From: Bifidobacterium moraviense
GTDB lineage: Bacteria; Actinomycetota; Actinomycetes; Actinomycetales; Bifidobacteriaceae
Assembly (NCBI RefSeq): GCF_012932365.1
Contig: NZ_JAAIIH010000019.1
Span: 1-42,278, forward strand
DNA length: 42,278 nucleotides
Direction of reading: 5' to 3'
Position 1 is the first letter of the stretch, and each line of letters begins with the position of its first letter. Below are positions 1 through 8,186 of this stretch, one piece after another. Below the pieces are notes generated by a model, which saw nothing but the letters and a program-made list of their open reading frames with translations, made no database searches and had not been told where the DNA came from. The translations under genes and the position numbers were made by a program.

Positions 1-229
1 CGGGCTGCTCGGGCGTCTGCTTGGCGGCGGGCGCCGCGGAAGTGGCGGGCGCGGACTTGGAACCGCGCACGGTGACGCCCTCGGGGGCCTGACCGCCGGA
101 GCGAGCCGCCTGAATGGTGGCCAGAAGGGCCGGCTTGCGCATCGTCGACGTACCGCGCAGACCCATCTGCTTGGCAAGCTCCTTGAGCTCGGGCAGCTTC
201 AACTCTTCAAGATTCTGGCTGGTTGCCAC
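1..229 (-). CDS. rho: Transcription termination factor Rho, N-terminal part (cut by window edge)
   Basis: The minus strand from a GTG at 229 reads MATSQNLEELKLPELKELAK, then a QMGLRGTSTMRKPALLATI stretch. This is the Rho_N (SAP-like) domain that begins Rho, the RNA helicase that ends transcription at unstructured C-rich RNA. After about residue 45 the sequence turns into an Ala/Pro/Thr/Gln-rich linker (SAPATSAAPAAKQTPEQP), as in actinobacterial Rho proteins, which carry a long disordered insert between Rho_N and the RNA-binding domain. The RNA-binding and ATPase domains lie outside the window. The start is supported by GAGGAAAGG about 10 nt upstream; no ATG is better placed. A candidate promoter lies at 355-383. 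Other SAP/Rho_N proteins cannot be fully excluded without the rest of the gene. Confidence 0.85.
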   Translation of the reverse strand, partial: MATSQNLEELKLPELKELAKQMGLRGTSTMRKPALLATIQAARSGGQAPEGVTVRGSKSAPATSAAPAAKQTPEQP

Positions 230-354
230 TGTGGTATTGCCTTTCCTCGGCCTTGAGCCATGGCACATGCATGGCATGGGGCTTAAGCAAGATTACGGAA
301 ATGATTTCCGCCTGTGAATGCCGGCCGCTCTCACCAGCGAACCGAACTAGCCAC

Positions 355-383
355 ACTGTACAACCTCATGCCGACCAACGCAA
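355..383 (-). promoter_or_regulatory. Candidate rho promoter
   Basis: On the minus strand TTGCGT (378-383) and TACAGT (355-360) are separated by 17 nt, a good sigma-70-type pair. Transcription would start near 348 and give a leader of about 118 nt before the rho GTG. A long leader fits the autogenous control known for rho in other bacteria, but that is inference here. Confidence 0.5.
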
Positions 384-422
384 AACGCCTCATCGCATCG
401 CGATGTCGCACCCCCGAAACGC

Positions 423-457
423 CGCGATCCCCGCACCCAACGGGTACGGGGATCGCG
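423..457. repeat. Perfect 11-bp inverted repeat upstream of rho promoter
   Basis: CGCGATCCCCG (423-433) and CGGGGATCGCG (447-457) are exact inverted repeats around a 13-nt loop that itself contains ACCC/GGGT. No T-run follows on either strand. It lies about 40 bp upstream of the rho promoter -35. It may be a terminator for the glf-like gene or a structural repeat. Confidence 0.6.
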
Positions 458-469
458 ATCGGCGCGGAC

Positions 470-810
470 GCCTCACGGCTCAGCGCAGCAGGCGCTTCAC
501 CGCCGACCATCCAGCTGCGAAATAGTCGTCAACGCGTGCGACTTCAAGGCGCACCGAGGGAAGGCGTACAACAGTACGCCGACCGAGAAGCCGTGCTACT
601 GCACGGCCTTCGCGCCTTTGGCGGCCGCTCACCTCGCCTACGGACAGTCCACAGGACTGTCCGCTTCACGGCTCAGCGCCGGGGACGCTCCATCAGCGGC
701 TATTTCGCGTGCCAAGGAGTCGACGATGCGTGCGACTTCAAGGCGCAGGAGACGAAGGCGTACGAAGGTACGTCGAGTCTCCTGCAACGCAGAAGGCGCT
801 CCATCGTCGG
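470..810. repeat. Degenerate direct repeat (period about 193 bp) with hairpins, downstream of the glf-like gene
   Basis: Two blocks recur in the same order. TCACGGCTCAGCGC is at 473-486 and 666-679. GCGTGCGACTTCAAGGCGCA is at 534-553 and 728-747. Each downstream block is followed by a hairpin: GGCGTAC/GTACGCC at 563-580, and GCAGGAGAC/GTCTCCTGC at 745-785. A further perfect stem, CGGACAGTCC-ACA-GGACTGTCCG, is at 641-663. The copies diverge elsewhere, so this looks like an old tandem duplication of an intergenic palindromic unit. A fragment of the same family, CGGCTCAGCGC next to a GGACCGT palindrome, follows gatB at 4574-4609. I see no convincing gene here. Confidence 0.7.
745..785 (-). terminator. 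Hairpin after glf-like gene
   Basis: GCAGGAGAC and GTCTCCTGC form a perfect 9-bp outer stem, with a second short stem (CGTAC/GTACG) inside. It lies 25 nt past the stop codon of the glf-like gene. There is no U-run, so it may be an mRNA 3'-end structure rather than a classical intrinsic terminator. Confidence 0.45.
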
Positions 811-2400
811 CTACTTGGCCTCGTGGTAGGACTTGTCGGTGTTCACATTCCACACGTTCTTCTTCGAGGTCTTGCCCGTCTTGATGTTGGAGACGGCCTC
901 GATGGCGGTGGCCATGGAGTGGTCCATGTTGTTGTAGCGGTGCTGGCCGTTGCGGCCGACGCAGTAGAGGTTGCCGAAGGAGTCGAGGTATTCGATGAGC
1001 TCGTCGATCTGGGAGTAGGTGTCGAAGTAGGCGGGGTAGGCCTTCTTGACGCGCTCGCGGTGGGCGTCGAGGACGTCCTGGGGGCCGTTGATGACGCGCA
1101 TGCGGGTGAGCTCGTCGATGGCGAGCTTGGTGGCCTGCTCGTCGGTGAGGTTCCAGAAGTCGTCGCCTTCGTCGCAGAAGTACTCGAGACCGATCCAGAC
1201 GGTGTCGTCGACGTCCTTGACGAGGTAGGGGCTCCAGTTGTTGAAGACCTGGATGCGGCCGACCTTGTAGCCGGGATCCTGGACGTAGATCCAGCAGTCG
1301 GGGACGATGGGCGGGTTGCCGAGGGTGGGGATGGAGGTGGTGTTCTTGAGCTTGAGGTGCTTGACGAGGAGGCCGACGGTGACGAAGTCGCGGTACGGGA
1401 GGCCGTTGGCGATGGTGGTCATGTCCTTGGGGGCCGGGGTAGCGGAGGCGTCGACGGCGTTGACGAGGTCCTTGACGGGCATGGAGGAGATGAACTGGTC
1501 GCCGGAGAGGGTGACGCGGTTGCCGTCCTTGTCGAGGTAGACGACGGAGGAGATGTGGCCGTCGGCCTGATCGATTTCGACGACCTTGGCGTTGGTGATG
1601 ACGTTGACGCCGGCGTCGACGCAGTTGCGTTCGACGGTCTCCCAGAGCTGGCCGGGGCCGTACTTGGGGTACCAGAACTCCTCGATGAGGGAGGTCTCGA
1701 CCTCCTTGTTGGAGCGCTTCTTGGGCAGGAGCTTGGCGAAGGCGTTCTTGAGGACGCCCATGATGGACAGGCCCTTGACGCGCTGGGAGCCCCAGTCGGC
1801 GGAGATCTCGGAGGGGTGACGGCCCCAGAGCTTCTCGGTGTAGCCCTCGAAGAACATGGAGTAGAGCTTGCGGCCGAAGCGGTTGATGTAGAAGTTCTCG
1901 AGGTTGGTCTCGGGAAGCTTGTGGATCATGGACTTGAGGTAGCTGAAGCCGGCCACCATGGTGAGCTTGAAGCCCATGGCCTTGAGGGTGTTGGGGCTGA
2001 GGCTGATCGGGTAGTCGAAGAAGCGGTGGTTCCAGAAGATGCGGGAGACGCGGTGGCGCTTGAGCATGACCTGGTCGGTCTTCTCCGGGTCGGGGCCGCC
2101 GGGCTCGAGGTCGTGGTGGCGGCCGAGCTTCTTGTCGTCGTAGGACGGGGCGCCCTGCAGGGGCAGGGTGTTCTTCCACCAATCCATGATGCGGTCGTCC
2201 TTCGAGAAGAACCGGTGGCCGCCGATGTCCATGCGGTTGCCGTTGTACTTCACGGTGCGGGAGATGCCGCCGAAGACCTCGGTCTCCTCGAGCACGGTGA
2301 CGTCGTACTTTGCGGCGCCGCCGTCCTTGATGAGCTCCCACGCGGCGGTGAGGCCGGCAGGGCCGCCGCCGATGATCACGATGGACTGCTTGTCAGTCAT
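811..2400 (-). CDS. FAD-dependent oxidoreductase, UDP-galactopyranose mutase / amine oxidase superfamily
   Basis: A 529-residue cytosolic flavoprotein. Near the N-terminus [17 protein letters not shown] gives the GxGxxG dinucleotide-binding fold (G11-G16), with an acidic residue at the end of strand 2 ([10 protein letters not shown]). [11 protein letters not shown] segment and [11 protein letters not shown] resemble the flavin and substrate regions of the Glf/protoporphyrinogen oxidase superfamily. It is much longer than classical Glf (about 370-400 residues), so the exact substrate is uncertain. A role in nucleotide-sugar or cell-wall glycan chemistry is only a guess. AGGAGG lies 6 nt before ATG 2400. 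It sits alone between DUF2469 and rho, with its own upstream palindrome at 2438-2449, and is probably a single-gene unit. Confidence 0.75.
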   Translation of the reverse strand: MTDKQSIVIIGGGPAGLTAAWELIKDGGAAKYDVTVLEETEVFGGISRTVKYNGNRMDIGGHRFFSKDDRIMDWWKNTLPLQGAPSYDDKKLGRHHDLEPGGPDPEKTDQVMLKRHRVSRIFWNHRFFDYPISLSPNTLKAMGFKLTMVAGFSYLKSMIHKLPETNLENFYINRFGRKLYSMFFEGYTEKLWGRHPSEISADWGSQRVKGLSIMGVLKNAFAKLLPKKRSNKEVETSLIEEFWYPKYGPGQLWETVERNCVDAGVNVITNAKVVEIDQADGHISSVVYLDKDGNRVTLSGDQFISSMPVKDLVNAVDASATPAPKDMTTIANGLPYRDFVTVGLLVKHLKLKNTTSIPTLGNPPIVPDCWIYVQDPGYKVGRIQVFNNWSPYLVKDVDDTVWIGLEYFCDEGDDFWNLTDEQATKLAIDELTRMRVINGPQDVLDAHRERVKKAYPAYFDTYSQIDELIEYLDSFGNLYCVGRNGQHRYNNMDHSMATAIEAVSNIKTGKTSKKNVWNVNTDKSYHEAK

Positions 2401-2437
2401 GAATCCTCCTGATAATCACATTCCGGGCCATGGTATA

Positions 2438-2449
2438 CGAACCGGTTCG
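2438..2449. promoter_or_regulatory. 12-bp perfect palindrome upstream of glf-like gene (candidate operator)
   Basis: CGAACCGGTTCG is self-complementary and lies 38 nt upstream of the flavoprotein ATG, directly next to TATACC, a plausible minus-strand -10 box. A dimeric repressor such as a LacI/TetR-type protein could bind. The GAAC-N2-GTTC spacing rules out a LexA box. Confidence 0.4.
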
Positions 2450-2511
2450 ACCATGGACGAACGTATGCCCCGATGCACACGAATACCTCAAGTATGCACC
2501 GGCGGCGGACC

Positions 2512-2537
2512 TGCCGCGCGCCGCGGGACGCGCGGCA
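2512..2537 (-). terminator. GC hairpin after the DUF2469 gene
   Basis: TGCCGCGCG and CGCGCGGCA form a perfect 9-bp stem with an 8-nt loop, 34 nt past the DUF2469 stop. No T-run follows, so function as a terminator is tentative. Confidence 0.4.
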
Positions 2538-2571
2538 TGCGGCGGGATGGAGACTCGGATGCGCCGGATCG

Positions 2572-2886
2572 TCAGCGCATGGAGTCGGGGATGTCGATGT
2601 CGGTGTGCTGGACCTCCTCGACGTTGACGTCCTTGAAGGTGACGATGCGCACGTTCTTGACGAATCGGCTGGAACGGTACACGTCCCACACCCAGGCGTC
2701 GGTGAGCTGGACATCGAAGTAGACGTCCTGCCCGGCGGAACGCACGTTGAAGTCGACCTTGTTGGCCAGATAGAAGCGACGCTCGGTCTCCACCACGTAG
2801 GTGAAGAGCTTGATCACGTCGCGGTACTCGCGGTACAGGGCGAGTTCGGCGTCGGTTTCGTAGTTGTCGAGATCCTCGGCGCTCAC
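2572..2886 (-). CDS. DUF2469 family protein
   Basis: A 104-residue protein starting VSAEDLDNYETDAELALYRE and containing YVVETERRFYLANKVDF and TDAWVWDVYRSSRFVKNVR. These are the hallmark segments of the actinobacterial DUF2469 family (about 100 residues). Its biochemical function is unknown. The GTG start (2886) overlaps the stop of the upstream acetyltransferase gene by 4 nt (GTGA), and GAGGAGGAA lies just before it, so the two are translationally coupled. An ATG start is absent, and the overlap plus family alignment decide the start. No signal peptide or membrane segment is present, so it should be cytosolic. Confidence 0.9.
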   Translation of the reverse strand: MSAEDLDNYETDAELALYREYRDVIKLFTYVVETERRFYLANKVDFNVRSAGQDVYFDVQLTDAWVWDVYRSSRFVKNVRIVTFKDVNVEEVQHTDIDIPDSMR

Positions 2887-3962
2887 TGTTCCTCCTCGTT
2901 GTCGCGCTTGCGGCCACGACCAAGGGTACGCCACCACGCCTGCTTGGACGACTTGGAATGGTTGTCGGAGCCGTAGGCCCACGACTGCGGGCGTCCGTCC
3001 GCGTTGCCGTCGGCGAAGCGGGCCTCGTCGTCGCGCTTCGCGCTCTCGGAGCGTGCGTCGCGCCCGTCGCGCGCACGGTCCGCGTCGCCGCGGATCGCCG
3101 CGGCGAGTTCGGAGGCCGCCGAGGCGCCGCCGTCCGCCCGCCCGTCCGCGGAATCGGAGCCGAGCGCGCCCTGCTGGATGGCCAGGGAGTGCTCGCGCGC
3201 GGCGAGCGCCTCCTTGACGCCGGGATTGTCGGTGATGAGGTGCAGGCCGAACGCGTCGAGCGAGGCGACCGGGTCGTACTCGTCGGCGAGGGTGCCCATG
3301 ACGATCTGGTCCATGTACTTGTTGTTCTGGTCGTCCCACAGGGCGTCGCGCGAGGTGCCCTCCGGCACGAAGCCGAGGGAGCGGTAGACGGAGCGGGAGC
3401 GCGTGTTCTTCTCCGGCACGGCCACCCAGATGCGGTGCAGGCCCAGGCCCGCGGGGTGCGGCGCGAAGCCGTAGGTGAGGACGCGCGGCATGGCGTCGCG
3501 CGAGTAGCCGCGGCCGCGGTAGTCGTGGCCGAGCACCACCTGGATGCGGGCGGACTTGCCCCAGCCGTCGATGTCGATGAGGAAGACCATGCCGATCATG
3601 TTGCCGGTGGTCTGGGCGTCGCGTTCGCCGTCGCCGTCGTGGTCGGCGTTGGTCAGGACGGCCCACGCCATGGTGCGGCGGGCCTCGGGATCGCCCACGC
3701 CGGACTGCGCCGGCGTCTGGCCCTGCTCCCATGCCACGGAACGGTGGACCCACGCGTGCACCACGGCGCGTTCGGCGGCGGCGTCCTTGCCGGTGATGCC
3801 GGATGCGTTGTAGTAGGCGTCGAGTTCGTCCATGCGAGGCAGGTCCTCGAGCGTCGCGGGACGCAGCGTGACCATCTCTCCGCGGATTCCGGGTACGACG
3901 ATGCTCGCCGGCAGCTCCCTTGAGTCGGCGATGTTGGGAATGATTTCACCGGCTTGTGACAT
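2883..3962 (-). CDS. GNAT family N-acetyltransferase with disordered C-terminal tail
   Basis: 359 residues from ATG 3962. Residues 30-215 form a RimJ/RimL-type GNAT fold: an N-terminal TLRPATLEDLPRMDEL strand/helix, a MIGMVFLIDID strand, and the acetyl-CoA pyrophosphate loop in VVLGHDYRGRGYSRDAM (about 144-158), followed by HRIWVAVPEKNTRSRSVYRS and LGFVPEG. It probably acetylates an amino group of a protein, antibiotic or metabolite; the substrate cannot be told. From about residue 255 the chain is a long charged, low-complexity tail (Ala/Asp/Arg/Ser-rich) ending DNEEEQ, which is unusual for the family. A TTG three codons upstream is possible, but GGGGG spacing favours ATG 3962. It is the first gene of a two-gene unit with DUF2469. 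Confidence 0.85.
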   Translation of the reverse strand: MSQAGEIIPNIADSRELPASIVVPGIRGEMVTLRPATLEDLPRMDELDAYYNASGITGKDAAAERAVVHAWVHRSVAWEQGQTPAQSGVGDPEARRTMAWAVLTNADHDGDGERDAQTTGNMIGMVFLIDIDGWGKSARIQVVLGHDYRGRGYSRDAMPRVLTYGFAPHPAGLGLHRIWVAVPEKNTRSRSVYRSLGFVPEGTSRDALWDDQNNKYMDQIVMGTLADEYDPVASLDAFGLHLITDNPGVKEALAAREHSLAIQQGALGSDSADGRADGGASAASELAAAIRGDADRARDGRDARSESAKRDDEARFADGNADGRPQSWAYGSDNHSKSSKQAWWRTLGRGRKRDNEEEQ

Positions 3963-4003
3963 TGGTTTCAACCCCCGATGTACTTCTGGCGTATGTGCTC
4001 ATC

Positions 4004-4033
4004 ATTATCAAGCCGTATGGCATCCTAGCGCAA
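4004..4033 (-). promoter_or_regulatory. Candidate promoter of the GNAT-DUF2469 unit
   Basis: On the minus strand TTGCGC (4028-4033) and GATAAT (4004-4009) are 18 nt apart. The start site would be near 3997, giving a leader of about 35 nt. Confidence 0.5.
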
Positions 4034-4113
4034 GGGGCTGAATATCGGCTGGGAACGGGGTGTGCGCCGGCGCGGCCTTGCCGTGCGCGGCGGTCGGGGC
4101 TGCTGGGCCGCGG

Positions 4114-4153
4114 CGGCTCGAACGCTGCCGCAGCGGCTCGAACGCTGCCGCAG
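4114..4153. repeat. Exact 20-bp tandem duplication
   Basis: CGGCTCGAACGCTGCCGCAG occurs twice head to tail, with the first four bases of a third copy following. It lies in the non-coding gap between the GNAT gene and gatB. Confidence 0.9.
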
Positions 4154-4223
4154 CGGCCAAGGCTCCCGATGCACGGCGGCAAGGAGACGTCCTGCGCTTC
4201 GGCTTGGGGCCTTGCTTGGAGGG

Positions 4224-4427
4224 TATCTGCGGAGTCAGGGGCAGATTTTCGGTTCTGTTGACAGATATCTGCAGAGTCAGGGTGCTCCGAAGGAGCATAC
4301 CCGGATACCGGGCGTTGAAAAACCGCGGAATTCCGGTGCGCGATCCCCAGATACCACGAACGGAGGCACCCTGACTCTGCAGATATCTGCCCGCACGATG
4401 CCGAATCTGCCCCTGACTCCGCAGATA
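4224..4427. repeat. Nested inverted-repeat element, copy 1
   Basis: A 204-bp intergenic element. Outer arms 4224-4247 and 4404-4427 are perfect 24-bp inverted repeats beginning TATCTGCGGAGTCAGGGG. Inner arms 4262-4285 and 4366-4389 are perfect 24-bp inverted repeats containing CAGATATCTGCAGAGTCAGG. Outer and inner arms are 14 nt apart on both sides, and the TATCTGC motif recurs with a 42-bp period. The 80-bp core (4286-4365) contains two small hairpins (TGCTCC-GAA-GGAGCA and CCCGG-ATA-CCGGG) and AAACCGCGGAATTCC. Two further copies are at 10286-10511 and 24153-24376. No open reading frame and no clear target-site duplication were seen. It lies between gatB (3' side) and the GNAT gene (5' side). 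Confidence 0.9.
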
Positions 4428-4573
4428 CCGCATTGCCTTCGCGTATAGCGTGGCATCGTGCGGCGTCCCGCATCGCCGAACGGCATGCGAAGGGCGGCGC
4501 CCCGTCGCCGAGAGACGCCGCCCTGTCGTCATGGTCCCGCATCCCGCGCGGGATTGCTCGTCCGAGCCCGCGA

Positions 4574-4609
4574 ACGGTCCACGGGACCGTCCGCGCAACG
4601 GCTCAGCGC
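4574..4609 (-). terminator. Palindromic structure after gatB
   Basis: ACGGTCC-ACG-GGACCGT (4574-4590) lies about 20 nt past the gatB stop and is followed by CAACGGCTCAGCGC (4596-4609). The same module (GGACxGTCC palindrome plus CGGCTCAGCGC) follows the glf-like gene at 641-679, so it is a recurrent gene-end repeat. There is no U-run. Confidence 0.5.
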
Positions 4610-4611
4610 GT

Positions 4612-6111
4612 TCAGCCCTTGATCTTGCCCATCACGATCTTGGTGACGGCCTTCGCGTCGGCCTGACCGCGCGTCGCCTTCATCACCGCGCCGATGATGA
4701 CGCCCATCGGCTTCATGTTGCCGCTCTTGAGCTTCTCGACCACGTCGGGGTTGGCCTCGAACGCCGCGTCCACGGCCACCTCGATGGCGCCGGAGTCCTC
4801 GACGATCTTGTAGCCGTGCTTGGCCACGACCTCGTCCGGCGTGCCCTCACCGGCGAGCACGCCGGCGATGGTCTGCTTGGCGAGCTTGTCGTTGAGCTTG
4901 CCGTCGGCCACGAGCTTCTCCACCTCAGCCACGTCGGCCGGGGTGACGGGCAGCTCCTCGAGGGAGACGCCCTTGGCGTTGGCCTCGCGGGAGAGCTCGC
5001 CGAGCCACCACTTGCGCGCGCCCGCGGCGGTGGCGCCGGCCTTGACGGTCTCCTCGATCAGGTCGAGGGCGTCGGCGTTGAGGATGTCGCGCATCTGCAG
5101 GTCGGTGAGGTTCCACTCGGCCTTGAGGCGGTTGCGGCGCTCGCGCGGCATCTCCGGCATCTGGGCCTTGATCTCCTCGACGTGCTCCTTGGTGATGTGG
5201 AGCATGACGAGATCCGGGTCCGGGAAGTAGCGGTAGTCGTCGGCGTCGGACTTGACGCGGCCGCCGGCGGTGGTCTGCGAGGCCTCGTCCCAGTGGCGGG
5301 TCTCCTGCAGGATCTCGCCGCCGTCCGCCAGGATCGCCGCCTGACGGCGGATCTCGTACTGCAGCGTCTTCTCGATGCCGCGGAACGAGTTCACGTTCTT
5401 GGTCTCGGAACGGGTGCCGTACGGGTCGTTCGGGCTGCGGCGCAACGACAGGTTCACGTCGGCGCGCATGTTGCCCTGCTCCATGCGGGCGTGGGAGATG
5501 CCCAGCGCGCGCACGATGTCGCGGATGGCGCGCATGTAGGCGCCGGCGATCTCCGGAGCGCGGTCGCCCGCGCCCTCGATCGGCTTGGTGACGATCTCGA
5601 TCAGCGGCACGCCGGCGCGGTTGTAGTCGACCAGCGAATGGTCGGCGCCTTCGATGCGGCCGTCGGCGCCGCCCACGTGGGTGTTCTTGCCGGCGTCGTC
5701 CTCGATGTGCGCGCGCTCGATCGGCACGCGGAACACGGTGCCGTCCTCAAGCTCCACGTCCAGATAGCCGTTGCCGTTGGTGGGCTTGTCGTACTGGGAG
5801 ATCTGGTAGTCGCGCGGCATGTCCGGGTAGAAGTAGTTCTTGCGGGCGAACTGGCTCCACTCGTTGATCTCGCAGTGCAGGGCGAGGCCCAGCTTGATCG
5901 CGTAGTCCACGGCGGTCTTGTTGATCACCGGCAGGGAGCCGGGCAGACCCAGGCTCACCGGGGTGAGCTGGGTGTTCGGTTCGCCGCCGAACTCGATGTG
6001 GGCCGGGCAGAACAGCTTGGTGTTCGTGCACAGCTCCACGTGGGTTTCCAGACCGAAGACCGGGTCGAACTGCTTGCAGGCCTCGGCGTACTTCATCAGT
6101 TTTTCAGCCAT
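4612..6111 (-). CDS. gatB: Aspartyl/glutamyl-tRNA amidotransferase subunit B
   Basis: 499 residues, the normal GatB length. It begins with [20 protein letters not shown], and continues with [15 protein letters not shown] and the [15 protein letters not shown] segment, all signatures of the GatB kinase/cradle domain. The last 150 residues (from about LIEETVKAG) are the helical GatB/YqeY tail that contacts the tRNA. GatB phosphorylates the misacylated Glu-tRNA(Gln) or Asp-tRNA(Asn), and ammonia from GatA completes the amide. It is the last gene of gatCAB, 50 nt after gatA. ATG 6111 is preceded by AAGGAAA about 11 nt upstream. The gene is intact and followed by a palindromic repeat. Confidence 0.97.
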   Translation of the reverse strand: MAEKLMKYAEACKQFDPVFGLETHVELCTNTKLFCPAHIEFGGEPNTQLTPVSLGLPGSLPVINKTAVDYAIKLGLALHCEINEWSQFARKNYFYPDMPRDYQISQYDKPTNGNGYLDVELEDGTVFRVPIERAHIEDDAGKNTHVGGADGRIEGADHSLVDYNRAGVPLIEIVTKPIEGAGDRAPEIAGAYMRAIRDIVRALGISHARMEQGNMRADVNLSLRRSPNDPYGTRSETKNVNSFRGIEKTLQYEIRRQAAILADGGEILQETRHWDEASQTTAGGRVKSDADDYRYFPDPDLVMLHITKEHVEEIKAQMPEMPRERRNRLKAEWNLTDLQMRDILNADALDLIEETVKAGATAAGARKWWLGELSREANAKGVSLEELPVTPADVAEVEKLVADGKLNDKLAKQTIAGVLAGEGTPDEVVAKHGYKIVEDSGAIEVAVDAAFEANPDVVEKLKSGNMKPMGVIIGAVMKATRGQADAKAVTKIVMGKIKG

Positions 6112-6161
6112 GATGGTTTCGTTTCCTTGACTCTTCTAACGCTTCTTGCGCTTCTTGCCGG

Positions 6162-7700
6162 TCACTCGCCCAGCCACGGGGTCTTGAGGTCGTTCCAGAT
6201 CGGACCGCCCCACTGCTCCTCCAGCGCGGCCTCGAGCGCGGCCGCCGGCTTGTACATGACCTCGTCGCGCTGCTGCGGGGCGAAGAACTGGAAGCCCACG
6301 GGCAGGCCGTCGTCGGACAGGCCGGCCGGAATGGACATGGCGGGCACGCCGGCCATGTTCGCCGGGATGGTGGCCACGTCGTTGAGGTACATGGTCAGCG
6401 GGTCGTTCATCTTCTCGCCGAACTTGAAGGCGGTGGTCGGCGACGTCGGGGAGACGAGCACGTCCACCTGGTCGAACGCGGCCTTGAAGTCGTTGATGAT
6501 GAGCGTGCGCACCTTCTGCGCGGAGCCGTACCAGGCGTCGTAGTAGCCGGCGGACAGCGCGTAGGTGCCGAGGATGATGCGGCGCTTGACCTCGTCGCCG
6601 AATCCGGCCTCGCGCGTGTAGGCCATCATGTTGGCGGCGGTCTGCGGCACGCCCTCCGGCGGCATGACGCGCAGGCCGTAGCGCATGCCATCGTAGCGGG
6701 CCAGGTTGGAGCTCACCTCGGACGGCATGATGATGTAGTAGGCGCCCAGCGCGTACGGGAAGTGCGGGCAGGAGACCTCGGTGACCTCGGCGCCCATGGC
6801 CTTGAGCAGTTCGACCGCCTCGTTGAAGCGGGCCTGCACGCCGGGCTGGAAGCCTTCGCCGCCGAGCTCCTTGACGAGACCGACCTTGAGGCCCGTAAGA
6901 TCGCGCCTGAGGCCTTCGCGCGCGGCGGCGGCCATGGGGCGGGGGCCTTCGGGGATGGACGTCGAATCGCGCTCGTCGTGGCCGCCGATGATCTCCTGCA
7001 GCAGCGCGGAGTCGAGCACGGTGCGGGAGACCGGGCCGATCTGGTCGAGCGAGGAGGCCATGGCGATGGCGCCGAAGCGGGAGACGCCGCCGTAGGTGGG
7101 CTTGACGCCCACGGTGCCGGTGAGCGAGCCGGGCTGGCGGATCGAGCCGCCGGTGTCGGTGCCGAGGGCGAGCGGAGCCTCGAACGCGGCGACCGCGGAG
7201 GCCGAACCGCCGCCGGAGCCGCCGGGCACGCGCTCGGTGTCCCACGGGTTGTGCGTGGTCTGGTAGGCGGAATGCTCGGTGGAGGAGCCCTGCGCGAACT
7301 CGTCGAGGTTCGTCTTGCCGAGGATCGGCATGCCGGCGGCCTTGAGCTTCTCGATGACGGTGGCGTCGTACGGCGGCACCCAGCCCTCGAGGATCTTCGA
7401 GGCGGCGGTGGTCTCGATGCCCTTGGTGACGATCATGTCCTTGATGGCGATCGGCACGCCGGCCAGTTCGGGCAGCGCGGCCTTCTCGTCGGCGGACTTG
7501 GCGTCGAACGCGTCGGCCTGCTCGAGCGCGACGTCGCCCGAGACCTTGAGGAACGCCTTGATGGACGGCTCGGCGGCCTCGATGACGGCCAGATGCGCCT
7601 CGACCAGCTCGCGGCTGGTGACCTCGCCGGCCTTGACCTTGGCGGCCTGCTCGGCGGCGGACAGCTTGACGAGCGCCGCGGTTTCGGTGGAAATGCTCAT
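6162..7700 (-). CDS. gatA: Aspartyl/glutamyl-tRNA amidotransferase subunit A
   Basis: 512 residues from ATG 7700 ([13 protein letters not shown]). It is the amidase-signature subunit that hydrolyses glutamine and channels ammonia to GatB. The Ser-cisSer-Lys triad can be placed: K87 in [14 protein letters not shown]162 in [13 protein letters not shown], and nucleophile S186 in [12 protein letters not shown]. The spacing of 75 and 24 residues matches other GatA proteins. Residues beyond about 430 include [15 protein letters not shown], also conserved. GAAGG lies just before the start, 7 nt after the gatC stop; longer upstream reading in the same frame runs into gatC and is not real. Standard length, no defects seen. 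Confidence 0.97.
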   Translation of the reverse strand: MSISTETAALVKLSAAEQAAKVKAGEVTSRELVEAHLAVIEAAEPSIKAFLKVSGDVALEQADAFDAKSADEKAALPELAGVPIAIKDMIVTKGIETTAASKILEGWVPPYDATVIEKLKAAGMPILGKTNLDEFAQGSSTEHSAYQTTHNPWDTERVPGGSGGGSASAVAAFEAPLALGTDTGGSIRQPGSLTGTVGVKPTYGGVSRFGAIAMASSLDQIGPVSRTVLDSALLQEIIGGHDERDSTSIPEGPRPMAAAAREGLRRDLTGLKVGLVKELGGEGFQPGVQARFNEAVELLKAMGAEVTEVSCPHFPYALGAYYIIMPSEVSSNLARYDGMRYGLRVMPPEGVPQTAANMMAYTREAGFGDEVKRRIILGTYALSAGYYDAWYGSAQKVRTLIINDFKAAFDQVDVLVSPTSPTTAFKFGEKMNDPLTMYLNDVATIPANMAGVPAMSIPAGLSDDGLPVGFQFFAPQQRDEVMYKPAAALEAALEEQWGGPIWNDLKTPWLGE

Positions 7701-7707
7701 TGCCTTC

Positions 7708-8007
7708 TCACTCCTCGCTTCCCAGGATTCGCGGTGCCACGAACATGCCGGCCTCGGTCTTCGGGGCACCGGACAGCGCCTCCTCCTGCGTGAGCGGCGT
7801 GACGGCCACGTCCGGACGCAGATACGCCTCCAGCGGCACGGGGTTGGCGGTGGGCGGCACGTCGTCGGACGCGACTTCCTGCACCTTGTTGATGGAGTCT
7901 GCGATGACGTTCAGCTCGCCCTGCAGACGGGTGATTTCCTCATCGGTGAGCGCGATTCGGGCAAGATCGCCCAAATGCACGATTTCTTCGCGTGAAAAAG
8001 TAGGCAT
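7708..8007 (-). CDS. gatC: Aspartyl/glutamyl-tRNA amidotransferase subunit C
   Basis: 99 residues beginning [20 protein letters not shown], the GatC signature, with a C-terminal half rich in Pro and ending RILGSEE. GatC is a small belt that wraps and stabilises GatA on GatB. It is the first gene of gatCAB. ATG 8007 fits family alignments. GAAGG lies only 2 nt before ATG, which is too close for good pairing. TATAGT at 8015-8020 lies exactly 7 nt before ATG, so the transcript may start at or next to the start codon (leaderless). Confidence 0.95.
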   Translation of the reverse strand: MPTFSREEIVHLGDLARIALTDEEITRLQGELNVIADSINKVQEVASDDVPPTANPVPLEAYLRPDVAVTPLTQEEALSGAPKTEAGMFVAPRILGSEE

Positions 8008-8014
8008 GGCCTTC

Positions 8015-8020
8015 ACTATA
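8015..8020 (-). promoter_or_regulatory. Candidate -10 box of gatCAB, 7 nt from the ATG
   Basis: TATAGT on the minus strand, followed by 7 nt and the gatC ATG. No clear -35 is visible. The geometry predicts a transcript starting at or next to the start codon. Confidence 0.5.
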
Positions 8021-8186
8021 GGTGCCGTATGTGACACGCAGGGGTCCTGCGCGCGAGGGCCGACCGGCATGCGGATGCGCGGGCGCGGGCGGGCGGCGAG
8101 ACGCATGCGTCGGCACGGCGGCGGGAGCACGCGCATACGATTGGCCGCACATGGTGCCGCACGGCACCGCGTTCCAAGGAGGAGCC

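Noticed and set aside
2438..2449. LexA box before the glf-like gene
   Set aside because: The half-sites GAAC and GTTC are separated by 2 instead of 4 nt.
4224..4427. Insertion sequence or MITE with target duplication
   Set aside because: No transposase frame and no consistent flanking duplication (only copy 2 has GCG on both sides), so it was listed as a repeat of unknown type.
4450..6543. Long plus-strand frame opposite gatB
   Set aside because: Same cause: product is Val/Leu/Gly/Arg-rich with no motif; gatB occupies the other strand.
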